From the NCBI RefSeq assembly GCF_900129045.1, contig NZ_FQTX01000001.1:310001-374000 (forward strand): a stretch of 64,000 nucleotides of DNA, written 5' to 3'. A model generated the notes under the pieces. It saw only the letters and a program-made list of their open reading frames with translations. It made no database searches and was not told where the DNA came from. This stretch comes from Bifidobacterium merycicum DSM 6492 (GTDB taxonomy: Bacteria; Actinomycetota; Actinomycetes; Actinomycetales; Bifidobacteriaceae). Shown one piece after another: positions 26,981-37,553 of this stretch (its first letter is position 1; each line of letters starts with the position of its first letter). Both the position numbers and the translations under genes were made by a program.

Positions 26981-27841
26981 ATGGCTTTCGGTCAGAACCC
27001 CCGCAACAATCTCGGCAATCCCCAATACAACACCGCCGACTACAACAATCAGATGCAGATGGATTACGGCCAGCCGGTCCAGCAGCAGGCCAACTACCAG
27101 TACAACCAGTACACGCAGGGCGGTGCCGCGGCGGCCTTCCAAGCGACCGCGGACCGCCAGGAGGAATACGCGCGCGCCTACCATTCCGCCGTCACGCGAT
27201 CCTATGGCGAAATGACCATCGGCCTCATTGTCACCGCGGTCGTCGCCATCCTCACCCAAATGACCAACCTGTATATGGCCTTCATCTCCGCGACCGGCAT
27301 CATCGGCGTATTCGCCCCGCTGGTCGTCGAAATCGTGCTCGCCATCGCGCTCAGCGCCCGCATCACCAAGATGAAGACATCCACGGCCCGCGTCATGTTC
27401 TACATCTACTCCGCACTCATGGGCTTCTCCTTGAGCGTCATCTTCATCACCTACGATCTCGGCTCCATCGGCCTCGCACTCGCCCTGTGCGCCGGCTTCT
27501 TCTTCGCCCTCACCATGCTCGGCATGACCACCAAGGTCGATCTGCTCAAGGCCGGCCCCATCCTGATGGTCGGGCTGATCGTCCTCATCATCGCCGAAGT
27601 CATCCTCATGTTCGTCGCCCCCGGCCAGACCACCCTCATGCTCATCTCCGCCATCGGCCTCGTCCTCTTCGCCGGTTTCACCGTCTACGACGCCCAGCAG
27701 ACGCGCGCCATCTTCGCCCAGTATTCCGGCCAGGATCCCGAGATGATCAAGAAGCTCTCCATCCTCTGTGCCCTGAACCTGTACCTCGACTTCGTGAACA
27801 TGTTCCTGTATATCCTTCAGCTCCTCGGCAACAGGGACTGA
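26981..27841 (+). CDS. Bax inhibitor-1/YccA family membrane protein
   Basis: 286 residues. A Gln/Asn/Tyr-rich cytosolic N terminus (about 75 residues) is followed by seven hydrophobic segments typical of the BI-1 (Bax1-I) group found in Actinobacteria. Recognisable pieces are VFYIY-like VMFYIYSALMGFSLSVIF, GMTTKVDLLKAGPIL and the C-terminal FTVYDAQQTRAIF with ALNLYLDFVNMFLYIL. Family members can act as pH-dependent calcium leak channels; the role here is unproven. AAGGAG is 6 nt before ATG 26981. Confidence 0.92.
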   Translation: MAFGQNPRNNLGNPQYNTADYNNQMQMDYGQPVQQQANYQYNQYTQGGAAAAFQATADRQEEYARAYHSAVTRSYGEMTIGLIVTAVVAILTQMTNLYMAFISATGIIGVFAPLVVEIVLAIALSARITKMKTSTARVMFYIYSALMGFSLSVIFITYDLGSIGLALALCAGFFFALTMLGMTTKVDLLKAGPILMVGLIVLIIAEVILMFVAPGQTTLMLISAIGLVLFAGFTVYDAQQTRAIFAQYSGQDPEMIKKLSILCALNLYLDFVNMFLYILQLLGNRD

Positions 27842-27992
27842 ACAACAACGCAACGGAGCGTCCCCGGCGTTGCTCCGCGGTCGCGGTATTGGAATACCGC
27901 TTCCCTTGGTGCGCCTTGGGGACGCACGCGTTGCGTTGTTGTTCCGTTGGGCTTGGGTGACGGAGCGTCCCCGGCGTTGCTCCGCGGTCGCG
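27840..27992. repeat. Structured intergenic repeat: long inverted repeat plus 33-bp direct repeat
   Basis: A 15-base inverted repeat (arm GAACAACAACGCAAC at 27840-27854, partner 27930-27944) encloses a second pair, GCGTCCCC (27858-27865) with GGGGACGC (27918-27925), and an apical hairpin GCGGTATT-GG-AATACCGC (27883-27900). Thus about 105 nt can fold into one long stem. A 33-bp segment starting ACGGAGCGTCCCCGG occurs exactly twice, at 27853-27885 and 27960-27992. No coding frame is supported. It could be a small non-autonomous mobile element remnant or a REP-like unit. Confidence 0.7.
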
Positions 27993-28051
27993 TGGGATTC
28001 AATCAACGGGAACAATGCCAGCATTAGGCATATAGTTCAAGCCTGTACAAT

Positions 28052-28080
28052 AAGGTCTGACCGTATTTCGGTCAGACCTT
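28052..28080 (+). terminator. Rho-independent terminator
   Basis: A perfect 12-bp stem AAGGTCTGACCG / CGGTCAGACCTT with a 5-nt loop, followed by TTT (five T in all from the stem end). It is about 210 bp after the BI-1-like gene and 37 bp before the DMT transporter gene, so it ends transcription that passes through the repeat region. Confidence 0.8.
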
Positions 28081-28116
28081 TTTCGTTGGTTGCGGATTCA
28101 TTTACGGTGGTGCCTT

Positions 28117-29091
28117 ATGCAGAGGAAAGAGATCGCCGGCATGGGATGCCTGGTATTGACCGCGCTGATCTGGGGATTGGCGTTCGTTTCGCAGGTACAG
28201 GGCATGGACTCCATGTCGCCGTTGTTCTTCAACGCCACACGATTCTCACTGGGGGCGTTGTCGTTGATCCCGTTGCTCGTGTTCCTCCGGATGCGCAAAG
28301 GCAAGGATGGCGAAGGCAACGGGGAAGGGAACCAAGCCGTTCCGCCGACGGTCACCATGGGCAATGGGCGTGAAGTGACATTGCCGGCATGGGCGGGCAA
28401 TCAGATCGTGGTCGGCATCATCTGCGGACTGGTGTTGTTCACCGCAAGCACCATCCAACAGTACGGCGTCCTCTACAGCAGGTCGGCAGGCAGGTCCGGA
28501 TTCATCACCGCACTCTACATCGTCATGGTGCCGCTTCTGGCGTTCGCGGTGCTGCGCCGCCGCATCCATCTCAACGTCATACTGAGCGTCGCGCTCGCGG
28601 TGCTCGGCTTCTACCTGCTGTGCATCACGGGCGGCTTCGGCTCCATCACCCTGGCCGACCTCGTGCTGCTGGCCAGTGCGGTGCTGTTCGCCGTGCACAT
28701 TCTCGTCATCGATACGCTCGGCAGGGGATTGGACGCGCTGGTCATCTCGTTCTTCCAGATCGCCACCACCGCGCTGCTGAGCTGGATCGGCGCATTGGCG
28801 GAAGGCTCCGTGGACTGGGCGGGGGCCGGGCAAGGCTGGTTCGCCATCGTCTACGCCGGTATCGGCTCGGTGGGCGTGGCCTACACGTTGCAGGTCGTAG
28901 GGCAGCAGTGCGTGCCGCCGACCCGCGGCGCGATGCTCATGTCGTTGGAATCGTTCTTCTCCGCGGTCGGCGGTGCGATCATCCTCGGCGAGGTGATGAC
29001 GCCGCGCGGCTATCTCGGATGCGCTTTGATCTTCGCCGGCACCATGCTCGCCCAGGCGCCGGTCGAACGGTTCGTGCACCATCGCCCCTGA
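28117..29091 (+). CDS. EamA/DMT superfamily transporter
   Basis: 324-residue inner membrane protein with ten predicted hydrophobic helices in two EamA repeats. The first starts MGCLVLTALIWGLAFVSQ and has SPLFFNATRFSLGALSLIPL; the second shows GWFAIVYAGIGSVGVAYTLQ, PTRGAMLMSLESFFSAVGGA and ends at GCALIFAGTMLAQ. Such proteins export metabolites or amino acids; the substrate is unknown. The cytosolic loop after helix two carries a Gly/Lys-rich insertion (about residues 63-90). ATG 28117 is used; no strong ribosome site is seen. It converges on the alarmone synthetase gene with a 27-bp gap. Confidence 0.88.
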   Translation: MQRKEIAGMGCLVLTALIWGLAFVSQVQGMDSMSPLFFNATRFSLGALSLIPLLVFLRMRKGKDGEGNGEGNQAVPPTVTMGNGREVTLPAWAGNQIVVGIICGLVLFTASTIQQYGVLYSRSAGRSGFITALYIVMVPLLAFAVLRRRIHLNVILSVALAVLGFYLLCITGGFGSITLADLVLLASAVLFAVHILVIDTLGRGLDALVISFFQIATTALLSWIGALAEGSVDWAGAGQGWFAIVYAGIGSVGVAYTLQVVGQQCVPPTRGAMLMSLESFFSAVGGAIILGEVMTPRGYLGCALIFAGTMLAQAPVERFVHHRP

Positions 29092-29118
29092 CCGTAGCGC
29101 ACGAACCGTCCGATGCCG

Positions 29119-29907
29119 TCACGCGGTCGTGTGAGGCGTCTCCTCGACCCGCGGCGCGCCATTGATGTCGCGGTGGATGTTCTGCATCTGCACTTCGATG
29201 TTCTGCAGGCTGCGTGCGCAGTCCAGCAGGGTCTGCGAATGCTCGGCCAGCTTGGCGTCGGGCAGGTCGCTCTTATAGCGCAGCGCATGCTCCAGGCTCG
29301 CCCAGTAATCCATCGCGATGGTACGGAACTGGACCTCCACCGGCATGTAATGCTCGCCGGACGAGAGGAACACCGGGGCGGCGTAGATCACATGCAGCGA
29401 ACGGTAGCCGTTCTGCTTGGGGTTCTTGATGTAATCCTTGACGCGCAGCACCTGGATGTCGGACTGCGACGACAGGTAGTTCGACACCGAATACACGTCG
29501 TCGCGGTAGTTGCAGATCACGCGGATGCCGGCCACGTCGAACAGGTTGTCGCGCACCGAATCGATCGAGATCGGCAGGCCGCGGCGCTGCAGCTTGCCGA
29601 TGATCGATTTGATGGACTTCAGGCGCCGCTCCATGTGGTGGATCGGATCATGGCTGAACCGCACCTGGAACTCATCGTCGAGGATCTCCAGTTTGGTGCT
29701 CACCTCATACATAGCCCCCTCATACAGTTGCATCAGGTTGATGAATTCGGTGATCTCGTCGATGCTGAACTTCCCCTCGGTGGTGTCGAGCATCTTCAGC
29801 TGTGCGCTGATATCGGATGTTTTGAATCTGCTGTGTCGATCTAATATCACGCTCCCCAATATAGCCGACCGGCTCGCACGAACCTGTGATATTACTGAAC
29901 GGGTCAT
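29119..29907 (-). CDS. Small alarmone synthetase (RelA/SpoT synthetase domain, RelQ/YjbM-like)
   Basis: Up to 262 residues with only the (p)ppGpp synthetase domain: no HD hydrolase, TGS or ACT regions, so a small alarmone synthetase. Visible motifs are [27 protein letters not shown] (conserved Asp of the synthetase), [10 protein letters not shown] (GYRSLH G-loop-like motif) and [18 protein letters not shown] (Glu/Gln of the active site). It makes ppGpp or pppGpp from GTP/GDP and ATP in stress. The start is uncertain: ATG 29907 is the far end of the frame, with GTG 29850 and ATG 29793 as alternatives, and none has a convincing ribosome site. It is divergent from miaB. Confidence 0.88.
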   Translation of the reverse strand: MTRSVISQVRASRSAILGSVILDRHSRFKTSDISAQLKMLDTTEGKFSIDEITEFINLMQLYEGAMYEVSTKLEILDDEFQVRFSHDPIHHMERRLKSIKSIIGKLQRRGLPISIDSVRDNLFDVAGIRVICNYRDDVYSVSNYLSSQSDIQVLRVKDYIKNPKQNGYRSLHVIYAAPVFLSSGEHYMPVEVQFRTIAMDYWASLEHALRYKSDLPDAKLAEHSQTLLDCARSLQNIEVQMQNIHRDINGAPRVEETPHTTA

Positions 29908-29917
29908 GCCACGCCGA

Positions 29918-29923
29918 TACAGT
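29918..29923 (+). promoter_or_regulatory. -10 box TACAGT, leaderless-type, miaB
   Basis: TACAGT ends 7 nt before ATG 29931, with no Shine-Dalgarno sequence. Confidence 0.5.
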
Positions 29924-29930
29924 GAGCACT

Positions 29931-31388
29931 ATGAACGAAGAGATGATGACCGAGGCGGAGCGCGCCTCGAAACTGGCCGAAAGCACCGTCGACCCCGCTC
30001 CCGCGGCGCGAGGCAAAGGCGTGTTCTACGTGCATACGCTCGGATGCCAGATGAACGTGCATGATTCCGAGCGCATCGCCGGCGTGCTGGAGGAAGCCGG
30101 CTACGTTCCGGCCACCGAGGAGCAATACCTCGACCATGACATCGACCTGATCGTGATGAACACGTGCGCGGTGCGCGAGAACGCAGCCGAACGCATGTAC
30201 GGCACAATCGGCCTGTGGGCCGGGATGAAGCGCGAACGCCCGAACCTGCAGATCGCGGTCGGCGGCTGCATGGCGCAGCTCGATCGGGAGAAGATCGCCA
30301 GGAAGACGCCGTGGGTCGATGCCGTGTTCGGCACCAAGAACATCGGCGCGTTGCCGCAACTGCTCGAACAGGCCCGCATCGAAGGCCACGCGCAGGTGAA
30401 GGTGCAGGAGGATCTCAACTATTTCCCGAGCCAGCTGCCCACCGACAGGGCATCCAAGGTGTCGAGCTGGGTCGCCATTTCCGTCGGTTGCAACAACACC
30501 TGCACGTTCTGCATCGTGCCCACCACGCGCGGCAAGGAGCATGACCGTCGTCCCGGCGACATCCTCGCCGAGATCCGTCGGTGCGTGGACGAGGGGGCCA
30601 AGGAGGTCACGCTGCTCGGCCAGAACGTGAACTCGTTCGGTTACGGCATCGGTGACCGGTTCGCGTTCTTCAAGCTGCTGCGCGCCTGCGGCGAGATCGA
30701 GGGGCTGGAACGCGTGCGGTTCACGTCGCCGCACCCGGCGGCGTTCACCGATGATGTGATCGCGGCCATGGCCGAAACGCCGAACGTCATGCATCAGTTG
30801 CATTTCCCGCTGCAGTCCGGTTCCGACAGGATTCTGCGAGCCATGCGCCGTTCGTACCGTTCCGCCAAATTCCTCGATATTCTGCGTAAGATCCGTGAAG
30901 CCATGCCGGATGCGCAGATCTCCACCGACATCATCGTCGGCTTCCCTGGCGAGACCGAGGAGGATTTCCAGGAGACGATGCGCGTGGTGGAGGAGGCCCG
31001 CTTCTCGTCCGCGTTCACGTTCATCTATTCGCCGCGTCCGGGCACTCCGGCGGCCGACATGGAGCAGCTTCCGCGCGACGTGGTGCAGGACCGCTTCGAT
31101 CGTCTCGTCGCATTGCAGGAGCGCATCACCGAGGAGAATCTGAAGACCTTCGAAGGCCGTGACGTCGAGGTGATGGTGACCGGCACTCCTGGTAAGAAGG
31201 ATGCCGCCACGCATCGCGTGACCGGTCGTGAAAAAACCGGTGTGCTCGTGCATATCGGCGTTCCGGAAGGCGAACCGATGCCGCAGGTAGGCGATTTCGT
31301 CACCGCCACCGTGACGCATGCCGGCCGGCATAACCTCATCGCGGATCCCGATCCGAAAGCGGGGCAGACCTATGCCGTCCGTCACTGA
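29931..31388 (+). CDS. miaB: tRNA-2-methylthio-N6-dimethylallyladenosine synthase MiaB
   Basis: 485-residue radical-SAM methylthiotransferase that adds the 2-methylthio group to i6A37 of tRNA. The N-terminal UPF0004 domain binds one iron-sulphur cluster: [28 protein letters not shown] and VGGCMAQ supply three Cys. The radical-SAM cluster site is [14 protein letters not shown], and a C-terminal TRAM domain follows (ending near [16 protein letters not shown]). ATG 29931 lies 7 nt after a -10 box. The 3' end overlaps the start of miaA by 17 bp, so the two consecutive tRNA modification steps are coupled. Confidence 0.96.
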   Translation: MNEEMMTEAERASKLAESTVDPAPAARGKGVFYVHTLGCQMNVHDSERIAGVLEEAGYVPATEEQYLDHDIDLIVMNTCAVRENAAERMYGTIGLWAGMKRERPNLQIAVGGCMAQLDREKIARKTPWVDAVFGTKNIGALPQLLEQARIEGHAQVKVQEDLNYFPSQLPTDRASKVSSWVAISVGCNNTCTFCIVPTTRGKEHDRRPGDILAEIRRCVDEGAKEVTLLGQNVNSFGYGIGDRFAFFKLLRACGEIEGLERVRFTSPHPAAFTDDVIAAMAETPNVMHQLHFPLQSGSDRILRAMRRSYRSAKFLDILRKIREAMPDAQISTDIIVGFPGETEEDFQETMRVVEEARFSSAFTFIYSPRPGTPAADMEQLPRDVVQDRFDRLVALQERITEENLKTFEGRDVEVMVTGTPGKKDAATHRVTGREKTGVLVHIGVPEGEPMPQVGDFVTATVTHAGRHNLIADPDPKAGQTYAVRH

Positions 31389-32418
31389 ACCCATCGAACA
31401 TGCCGCTGAACCCGTCGAACGGACGGTGCGGGAACGCGTCCCGCGCGTGGTTTCCATCGTCGGCCCGACCGCTTCCGGCAAAACGGGGCTCGGCATCGCC
31501 ATTGCGCGTCGACTGGCCGAGCAAGGCGAGCGGGCGCAGATCGTGAACGCCGACGCCTACCAGATGTACCGTGGCATGGATATCGGCACGGCCAAGCCGA
31601 CCGTCGAGGAACAGGCGGCGGTGACGCATCACCTCATCGACATCATCGACCCCGATGACACGATGACCGTGGCCCGGTTCCAGCGTCTCGCCCGCGCAAC
31701 CATCGCCGACCTGCAGGCCCAAGGCATCCGGCCGATCCTGGTCGGCGGCTCCGGCCTGTACGCCCGCGCCGCGATCGACGACATCTCGTTCCCGGGCACC
31801 GATCCGAAGATCCGCGAACGGCTTGAGCAACGCGAACGCGAGGAGGGGGCCGGCGCGCTGTTCGAGGAGCTGCGTGCCAAGGACCCGCAGGCTGCGGAGC
31901 GCATGGATTCACGCAATCCGAGGCGCACCATCCGTGCCCTTGAGGTGATCGAGCTGACCGGCCGGCCGTATTCGGCGAGCTTGCCCCGGTACCGGTACGT
32001 CATCCCCACCGTGCAGATCGGTCTTGATCTGGACCGTGCCGATCTTGACAGACGTATCGACATCCGTACCGCGCGGATGCGCGAGGACGGCTTCCTCGAC
32101 GAAGCCCGGCGGCTGCGCCCCCATATGGGATTGACCGCATCCCGCGCATTGGGCTACCAGCAGATGTTCGATCTGCTCGACGGTTTGTGGGACGAGCGCG
32201 ACGCATGGGCGGATGTGGCGCAGAAAACCAAACGTCTGGCACGCAAACAGATGGGGTGGTTCGGCCGCGATCCGCGCATCCACTGGCTGCAGGCGCTGAA
32301 CCCGGCGCTGGTGGACAACGCCATGGCCATCATCGCCCATGCCGACAACGGTGACTACGATGCCATCGACGCGCAGGCCGACGCCTACGTACAGCATCAT
32401 CTGGGCGACATCGGCTGA
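31372..32418 (+). CDS. miaA: tRNA dimethylallyltransferase MiaA
   Basis: 348-residue enzyme that transfers dimethylallyl from DMAPP to A37 of tRNAs reading UNN codons. It has the P-loop [29 protein letters not shown] (substrate-binding Asp and Thr region), [11 protein letters not shown], and [14 protein letters not shown] 31372 starts inside the last codons of miaB. An N-terminal stretch of about 20 residues precedes the P-loop domain. It supplies i6A37, the substrate of MiaB encoded just upstream. Confidence 0.95.
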   Translation: MPSVTEPIEHAAEPVERTVRERVPRVVSIVGPTASGKTGLGIAIARRLAEQGERAQIVNADAYQMYRGMDIGTAKPTVEEQAAVTHHLIDIIDPDDTMTVARFQRLARATIADLQAQGIRPILVGGSGLYARAAIDDISFPGTDPKIRERLEQREREEGAGALFEELRAKDPQAAERMDSRNPRRTIRALEVIELTGRPYSASLPRYRYVIPTVQIGLDLDRADLDRRIDIRTARMREDGFLDEARRLRPHMGLTASRALGYQQMFDLLDGLWDERDAWADVAQKTKRLARKQMGWFGRDPRIHWLQALNPALVDNAMAIIAHADNGDYDAIDAQADAYVQHHLGDIG

Positions 32419-32568
32419 TCGGACGTTCCGTTCGGCTAACGGTTGTTTCCTATCCGTGAAGCATGGGATGCGGCGGCTTTCGCCCGGCGCATCCCGGAGC
32501 GGGAAGCGGCGGTGGAAACCACGACAGGATATTCACGGTACGGCGGGCCGCGTGGGTGCGCCGATGAG

Positions 32569-32574
32569 TAGAAT
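32569..32574 (+). promoter_or_regulatory. -10 box TAGAAT before ftsK
   Basis: TAGAAT ends 10 nt before ATG 32585; the leader would be only a few nt long. Confidence 0.4.
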
Positions 32575-32584
32575 CTGACACGTT

Positions 32585-35458
32585 ATGGCAAGAACAGCAT
32601 CATCGAGCAGCGGGAAGAACACCGGCAAGGGCACATCGCCCAAGCCGAGGGACGACGATTACGAGGAAGAGGAGCCGTTGTGGGAATCGATTCTGATGGC
32701 GATTCCACGCGGTCTGGGGAACCTTGTGCGCGCGACGACGGGCACAGGGGAGTACGATCCCGCCTACCAGCGCGACGGCCTGTGCCTCGTGATGGTGGTG
32801 CTGGGCGTGATGTTCTGCGCGTCCGAATGGTTCCGCGTGCAGGGGCCGCTCGGCGTCTTCCTGCATTCCCTCGCCTCCGGTGCCTTCGGCCTGATGAGCG
32901 TCGTGCTGCCGGTGTTCCTGTTCGCGGTGGCGATACGGCTGATACGCCATGCCGGCCGCGGGTCGGGGAATCCTCGTGTGATCGTCGGACTGGTGGTGCT
33001 GTTCTGGACGATCTGTTCGATTCTCGACGTTGAGCTCGCTTCCCAGGCGCAGGGTTTCGACATCGCCGCGATGCAGCAGGCCGGCGGTCTGCTTGGCTAT
33101 ATCGTCGGCACGCCGCTCGCCTGGGGCCTTTCCGAAACGTTCGCGGTGATCGTGTTCGCGATCATCGGCCTGTATTCGCTTATGCTGATCGTGCGCATCC
33201 ATGTCGACGACATTCCCCGCATCTGGAACAATCTCGTCTCCAAGCTGCGTGGTGCCAAGGCAACGGATGAGGACGGGCATGAGGACCGCGACAAGGCGGA
33301 GCGTTCCCCCAACGAGGTTCGTCTCGATGACGACGAGCTTGAATTCGCCGAAGGCGTGCCGAGGCATGACGGCAGCGACGAGGACCAGGACGACGGCGAA
33401 CAGGGCGGAAACAGCTTCCTGGACAAGATCCGTGGATTCTTCCAGCGCAAGAAGCAGGAGAAGGATGACACGAAGCTCGATTCGTATCAGGGTGACGACC
33501 CCTTCACCCAGGCCGCATCCCGCCACGGCGAAGCCGCGGAGACCTCGTTGGACGGCGATCACGGTTCCACGCGTGTCATGCCGGCGGGCGGCCCCGAGAT
33601 GCCGCCGGCCATCCCGGACGGCGAATTCACGATGACGCCGCCTCCCATGCCATCCGACGAGTCCACGGTGCCGCTGACCTCCGATTCGCAAGCCGTTTCG
33701 GCTGGTGTCGGTGAACAGGCCGATCCGTGGAGTGCGATGGCCGACTCGAACGAGCCTCCGGCTCCTCCATCGGATCAGGCGCAACCCTCCACGCGCTCCT
33801 ATGGCGCGGGCTCCGGTGCGTACGGCGCCGATTCCGGCGAGCATAGCGCGGTTCCCTCCACGGCGGCTGCTGCCGTGGCCGGGGGAGCGCAGACAGCGCA
33901 CGCCGAGGGGAACGAAGACTTGGAAGGTGCGGAACCGCCGTACCAGCTGCCGAGCCTCGACATCCTTGCCAAGGGCAAACCCCATGCGGCGCGCACCCCG
34001 TCCAACGACAGGGTCATTCGCGCCCTGACCTCCACGTTCCAGCAGTTCAAGGTCGATGCCAAGGTCGTCGGCTTCCTGCGCGGCCCGTCCGTCACCCAAT
34101 ACGAGGTCGAACTCGGCCCCGGCGTCAAGGTCGAGAAGGTCACCAATCTCCGCCGCAACATCGCCTACGCCGTGGCCAGTTCCGACGTGCGCATCCTGTC
34201 CCCGATTCCCGGCAAGTCTGCCATCGGCATCGAAATCCCGAACGAGGACCGCGAGATCGTATGCCTGGGTGACGTGCTGCGCAGCGACAAGGTCGTCAGC
34301 GACCCGAATCCGATGCTCTCCGGCATCGGCAAGGACGTGGAAGGCCATTTCGTCACCGCCGACCTGACCAAGATGCCGCATCTGCTGGTGGCGGGCGCCA
34401 CCGGTTCCGGTAAGTCGAGTTTCGTCAACTCTATGCTGACCTCGATCATCATGCGCGCCACGCCCGAGCAGGTGCGACTCATCCTCGTTGACCCGAAGCG
34501 TGTCGAACTGTCCGCCTACGCGGGCATCCCGCATCTGCTGACGCCGATCATCACCGATCCGAAGAAGGCCGCGCAAGCCCTCGAATGGGTGGTCAAGGAG
34601 ATGGATTCGCGCTACTCCGACCTCGAATACTTCGGTTTCCGCCATGTCAAGGACTTCAACGAAGCCGTGCGCGCGGGCAAAGTGCATGCGCCGGAAGGCT
34701 CCAAGCGCAAGGTCGCCCCGTACCCGTACATCCTCGTGGTCGTCGACGAGATGGCCGATCTGATGATGGTGGCGAAGAACGATGTGGAAAGCTCCATCCA
34801 GCGCATCACCCAGCTCGCCCGCGCCGCAGGCGTGCACCTGGTGCTCGCCACGCAGCGCCCGTCCGTCGACGTGGTGACCGGCCTGATCAAGGCGAACATC
34901 CCGTCACGACTCGCGTTCACCACGTCATCCGCCACGGATTCGCGCGTCATCCTCGACACCACCGGCGCCGAAACGCTGATCGGTCAGGGCGACGGCCTGT
35001 TCCTGCCCATGGGGTCGGCCAAGCCGATCCGTGTACAGGGATCGTGGGTGAACGAGTCCGAGATCCGTAGGGCCGTGGAATTCGTGCGCACCCAGCGCAA
35101 GCCGAAGTATCGTGAGGACATCGAGCAGATGGCCGCGCAGGCCGAGAAGAAGGCCGCGGAACCGGACGAGGAGATCGGCGACGATATGGACGTGCTGCTG
35201 CAGGCCGCGGAACTCGTGGTCTCCACGCAGTTCGGCTCCACCTCCATGCTGCAGCGCAAGCTCAGGGTGGGTTTCGCCAAGGCCGGTCGTCTGATGGATC
35301 TGCTCGAATCCCGTGGTGTGGTCGGACCGTCCGAAGGCTCGAAGGCTCGTGAAGTGCTCGTCCAGCCTCAGGATCTGCCGGCGGTACTCGCCTTCATCCG
35401 CGGCGAAACCGATGGCATCACCCCCTCTTCAGCCCCCTCCGGCGACGGCGAGGCCTGA
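32585..35458 (+). CDS. ftsK: DNA translocase FtsK/SpoIIIE
   Basis: 957 residues. The N-terminal part has about four membrane helices (residues roughly 60-205, e.g. [15 protein letters not shown]), which anchor it at the septum. A long acidic, Ser/Pro-rich linker spans about 220-450. The motor follows with the alpha domain (LKVDAK-type [20 protein letters not shown]), Walker [14 protein letters not shown], Walker [14 protein letters not shown], and the [19 protein letters not shown] segment. The C-terminal gamma winged helix ([20 protein letters not shown]) reads KOPS and activates Xer recombination, linking it to the recombinase at the left end of the window. Start ATG 32585 is short-leadered. 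Confidence 0.96.
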   Translation: MARTASSSSGKNTGKGTSPKPRDDDYEEEEPLWESILMAIPRGLGNLVRATTGTGEYDPAYQRDGLCLVMVVLGVMFCASEWFRVQGPLGVFLHSLASGAFGLMSVVLPVFLFAVAIRLIRHAGRGSGNPRVIVGLVVLFWTICSILDVELASQAQGFDIAAMQQAGGLLGYIVGTPLAWGLSETFAVIVFAIIGLYSLMLIVRIHVDDIPRIWNNLVSKLRGAKATDEDGHEDRDKAERSPNEVRLDDDELEFAEGVPRHDGSDEDQDDGEQGGNSFLDKIRGFFQRKKQEKDDTKLDSYQGDDPFTQAASRHGEAAETSLDGDHGSTRVMPAGGPEMPPAIPDGEFTMTPPPMPSDESTVPLTSDSQAVSAGVGEQADPWSAMADSNEPPAPPSDQAQPSTRSYGAGSGAYGADSGEHSAVPSTAAAAVAGGAQTAHAEGNEDLEGAEPPYQLPSLDILAKGKPHAARTPSNDRVIRALTSTFQQFKVDAKVVGFLRGPSVTQYEVELGPGVKVEKVTNLRRNIAYAVASSDVRILSPIPGKSAIGIEIPNEDREIVCLGDVLRSDKVVSDPNPMLSGIGKDVEGHFVTADLTKMPHLLVAGATGSGKSSFVNSMLTSIIMRATPEQVRLILVDPKRVELSAYAGIPHLLTPIITDPKKAAQALEWVVKEMDSRYSDLEYFGFRHVKDFNEAVRAGKVHAPEGSKRKVAPYPYILVVVDEMADLMMVAKNDVESSIQRITQLARAAGVHLVLATQRPSVDVVTGLIKANIPSRLAFTTSSATDSRVILDTTGAETLIGQGDGLFLPMGSAKPIRVQGSWVNESEIRRAVEFVRTQRKPKYREDIEQMAAQAEKKAAEPDEEIGDDMDVLLQAAELVVSTQFGSTSMLQRKLRVGFAKAGRLMDLLESRGVVGPSEGSKAREVLVQPQDLPAVLAFIRGETDGITPSSAPSGDGEA

Positions 35459-35491
35459 AGCGAGCCGGCACGCAAGGTAGAGCATGACGGG

Positions 35492-35497
35492 TAATGT
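35492..35497 (+). promoter_or_regulatory. -10 box TAATGT, leaderless-type, pgsA
   Basis: TAATGT ends 8 nt before ATG 35506. Confidence 0.4.
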
Positions 35498-35505
35498 GTG
35501 GGGGT

Positions 35506-36156
35506 ATGACTGAAGAACAAACCCAATCGAAGAAGTCGTCGCTGTTGGACGGATGGAACGCCCCGCCGAATCTGGTCACCTACTGCCGCATCGTGCTGGT
35601 CGTGGTGTTCCTCGGCCTGTACATCGCCGCCGGCGCATGGGGGGTGAACAGCGCCTCCATGCGCTGGGCTGCGGCTATCGTGTTCATCATCGCCGCCAGC
35701 ACCGATAAGCTCGACGGGTGGATGGCCCGCAAATACAATCAGGTGACCGAACTCGGCAAGCTGATGGACCCCATCGCCGACAAGCTCATGACCTGCGGCG
35801 CGCTCGTCGTGGCCTCCGTGTTCGCGGAATTCCCGTGGTGGGCCACCATCTTGTTCCTGATCCGCGAGATCGGCATCACCGTGATGCGCTTCTTCGTCAT
35901 GGAACGCCCCGGCGGCAAGGTCATCGCCGCCGCATGGCCCGGTAAGCTCAAGACCCTCTTCCAGTGCATCGGTCTGGCCATGCTGCTGCTGCCCGCCCAT
36001 ATCGGAGGCCCCGCGCAGGGTGTTGCGGCATGGGTGAACGTGTACTACATCGTCACCTACGTCATGCTGTACGTCGCGCTGGTGCTGTGCCTGTATTCCG
36101 GCGGCATCTACCTGTACAACACGTTCGTCGGTTCCCGTAGGAACGCGGACGACTGA
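35506..36156 (+). CDS. pgsA: CDP-diacylglycerol--glycerol-3-phosphate 3-phosphatidyltransferase
   Basis: 216-residue membrane enzyme making phosphatidylglycerophosphate, the committed step to phosphatidylglycerol and cardiolipin. The CDP-alcohol phosphotransferase motif DxxDG-xx-AR-x8-G-xxx-D-xxx-D is complete: TDKLDGWMARKYNQVTELG then KLMDPIADK. Five or six hydrophobic segments surround it. ATG 35506 is preceded by a -10-like box, so it may have its own leaderless promoter downstream of ftsK. The next gene starts 4 bp after the stop. Confidence 0.93.
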   Translation: MTEEQTQSKKSSLLDGWNAPPNLVTYCRIVLVVVFLGLYIAAGAWGVNSASMRWAAAIVFIIAASTDKLDGWMARKYNQVTELGKLMDPIADKLMTCGALVVASVFAEFPWWATILFLIREIGITVMRFFVMERPGGKVIAAAWPGKLKTLFQCIGLAMLLLPAHIGGPAQGVAAWVNVYYIVTYVMLYVALVLCLYSGGIYLYNTFVGSRRNADD

Positions 36157-36160
36157 AGCC

Positions 36161-36787
36161 ATGGGCATGGATGGGTCGTCGATTCGGCGCAGGCTCGCGT
36201 CCGACTTGCTGCACGGCCTCGAAACCCGTGGCGTGAAGTTGGCCTGCGCGGAATCGCTCACCGGCGGACTGCTCGCGGATGCTCTGGTGCGCATCCCCGG
36301 TGCGTCCGCCGTGTTCCTTGGCTCCGCGGTCACCTACGACATCCGGGCGAAAGCTTCGATCCTCGGCGTGGATCGCGCTTTGCTGGAGCGTGAAGGTGCG
36401 GTGCACCCCGAAGTCGCACGTCAGATGGCGGCATACACCGCCCGCCTGTACGACCAGCCGCAATACGAGGGGCGCGTCATCGGACTGTCGACCACCGGCG
36501 TGGCCGGTCCCGGCCCGGACGGTGACAAACCGGCCGGACTGGCGTACGTCGCCGTGGCGGTTCCCGACACCATGGCATCCGTTGCATCGGACCGTTTGAC
36601 ATCCGTGAACGTCGATCATGCACGCATGGTCGGTGAGGGGAATGCGGCGTTGAAGGACATGGGCGACGGATGGCATGCCGTGGCCTATGAGCTGAGGTTG
36701 GACGGCTCGCGCGAACAGGTGCGCGAAGGCGTCGTGACCCACGTGCTGCGGATTGTGACGCAGCTCACACTGCCTGTCGTGGAATAA
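36161..36787 (+). CDS. CinA C-terminal domain protein (nicotinamide-nucleotide amidohydrolase, PncC type)
   Basis: 208 residues consisting of a single CinA_C domain, without the N-terminal molybdopterin-binding-like COG1058 part. Motifs: LACAESLTGGLLADALVRIPGAS in pieces (ESLTGG with the catalytic Ser/Thr region), FLGSAVTYD, and STTGVAGPGPDG. The family deamidates nicotinamide mononucleotide to nicotinate mononucleotide for NAD recycling; in Actinobacteria it regularly sits between pgsA and a ClgR-like regulator, as here. ATG 36161 is 4 bp after the pgsA stop, suggesting cotranscription. Confidence 0.9.
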   Translation: MGMDGSSIRRRLASDLLHGLETRGVKLACAESLTGGLLADALVRIPGASAVFLGSAVTYDIRAKASILGVDRALLEREGAVHPEVARQMAAYTARLYDQPQYEGRVIGLSTTGVAGPGPDGDKPAGLAYVAVAVPDTMASVASDRLTSVNVDHARMVGEGNAALKDMGDGWHAVAYELRLDGSREQVREGVVTHVLRIVTQLTLPVVE

Positions 36788-36853
36788 AACGTCCTCCTTT
36801 CGCTGTTGGAGTATATGGACAGTGAACAGCCTCAGGAGCAAAGGGGACTGGAT

Positions 36854-37366
36854 ATGGAAACGATGACTCAGGTTCGCAGGACCTCGGATATGAACGAACT
36901 GAAGGCCGCGGCGCCGATGGTGAAGCCCGGTGCCGCCCGTATGCGTGAACTGGCCCCCGCACAGCGCCGTGCCGTCGCGCTGGCACAGCAGCAGGTGCTG
37001 AAGGCCCGTGCCGCCAAGAAGGCGAAGGATGAGGCCGCCGAAATGCGTCGCCGCATGTGGAGCGACGAGGAGCATGGCGCCCAGATCGCATTGCGCGGCG
37101 AAACCAAAACCAGCGAGCAGCAGGAGGACACCTTGTCCCTGCGCGGTGCCATCGGCTTGGTACTGCGTGACCTGCGCTCGCGCGACCACAAGACCCTGCG
37201 CGAGGTCAGCGAGAAGGCCGGCGTCTCGCTCGGATACCTTTCCGAAGTGGAACGTGGGCAGAAGGAGGCCAGCTCCGAACTGCTCAGCTCCATCGCCGAG
37301 GCCTTGGGCGTGAGCACCGCGCAGCTGCTGCGCATGGTGGCCGATCGACTCGATATGGCCGCGTGA
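36854..37366 (+). CDS. clgR: XRE-family transcriptional regulator ClgR
   Basis: 170 residues from this start. The C-terminal half is a helix-turn-helix of the ClgR/PopR type: [20 protein letters not shown] followed by [18 protein letters not shown]. In Actinobacteria, including Bifidobacterium, ClgR activates clp protease genes. The N-terminal half is helical and charged. ATG 36854 is chosen because AAGGGGA lies 6 nt upstream; ATG 36815 (13 residues longer), preceded by GGAG at a short distance, is the alternative, and TTG 36806 a third. It follows cinA-C, the usual actinobacterial arrangement. Confidence 0.88.
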   Translation: METMTQVRRTSDMNELKAAAPMVKPGAARMRELAPAQRRAVALAQQQVLKARAAKKAKDEAAEMRRRMWSDEEHGAQIALRGETKTSEQQEDTLSLRGAIGLVLRDLRSRDHKTLREVSEKAGVSLGYLSEVERGQKEASSELLSSIAEALGVSTAQLLRMVADRLDMAA

Positions 37367-37418
37367 AAACAGGTTCGTTCCGTCCGGCGCTGGTGATTCG
37401 GCGCCGGGTATGCATTCG

Positions 37419-37448
37419 ATGGGGTGGGTCCATGCGGGCCGGCCCCAT
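37419..37448 (+). terminator. Weak terminator hairpin after clgR
   Basis: ATGGGG pairs with CCCCAT across an 18-nt loop that can fold partly further, followed by TTCTC. Confidence 0.35.
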
Positions 37449-37553
37449 TTCTCATATTCCGGCAGATTAACGGGTTCGTAGCAAACGCCCCCTACGTTGT
37501 CCTTGTATCGGCCCACCATGTATGGGTCAAAGGATGAGAGAGGTTGCACAATA

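Noticed and set aside
25820..28024. Upstream extension of the sensor kinase frame by 735 codons
   Set aside because: It runs antisense through the DUF5067 and BI-1-like genes and the repeat region. The kinase family N terminus and -10 box place the start at 25819.
32600..34837. 745-codon minus-strand frame over ftsK
   Set aside because: Antisense to the FtsK motor and linker; no recognisable domain.
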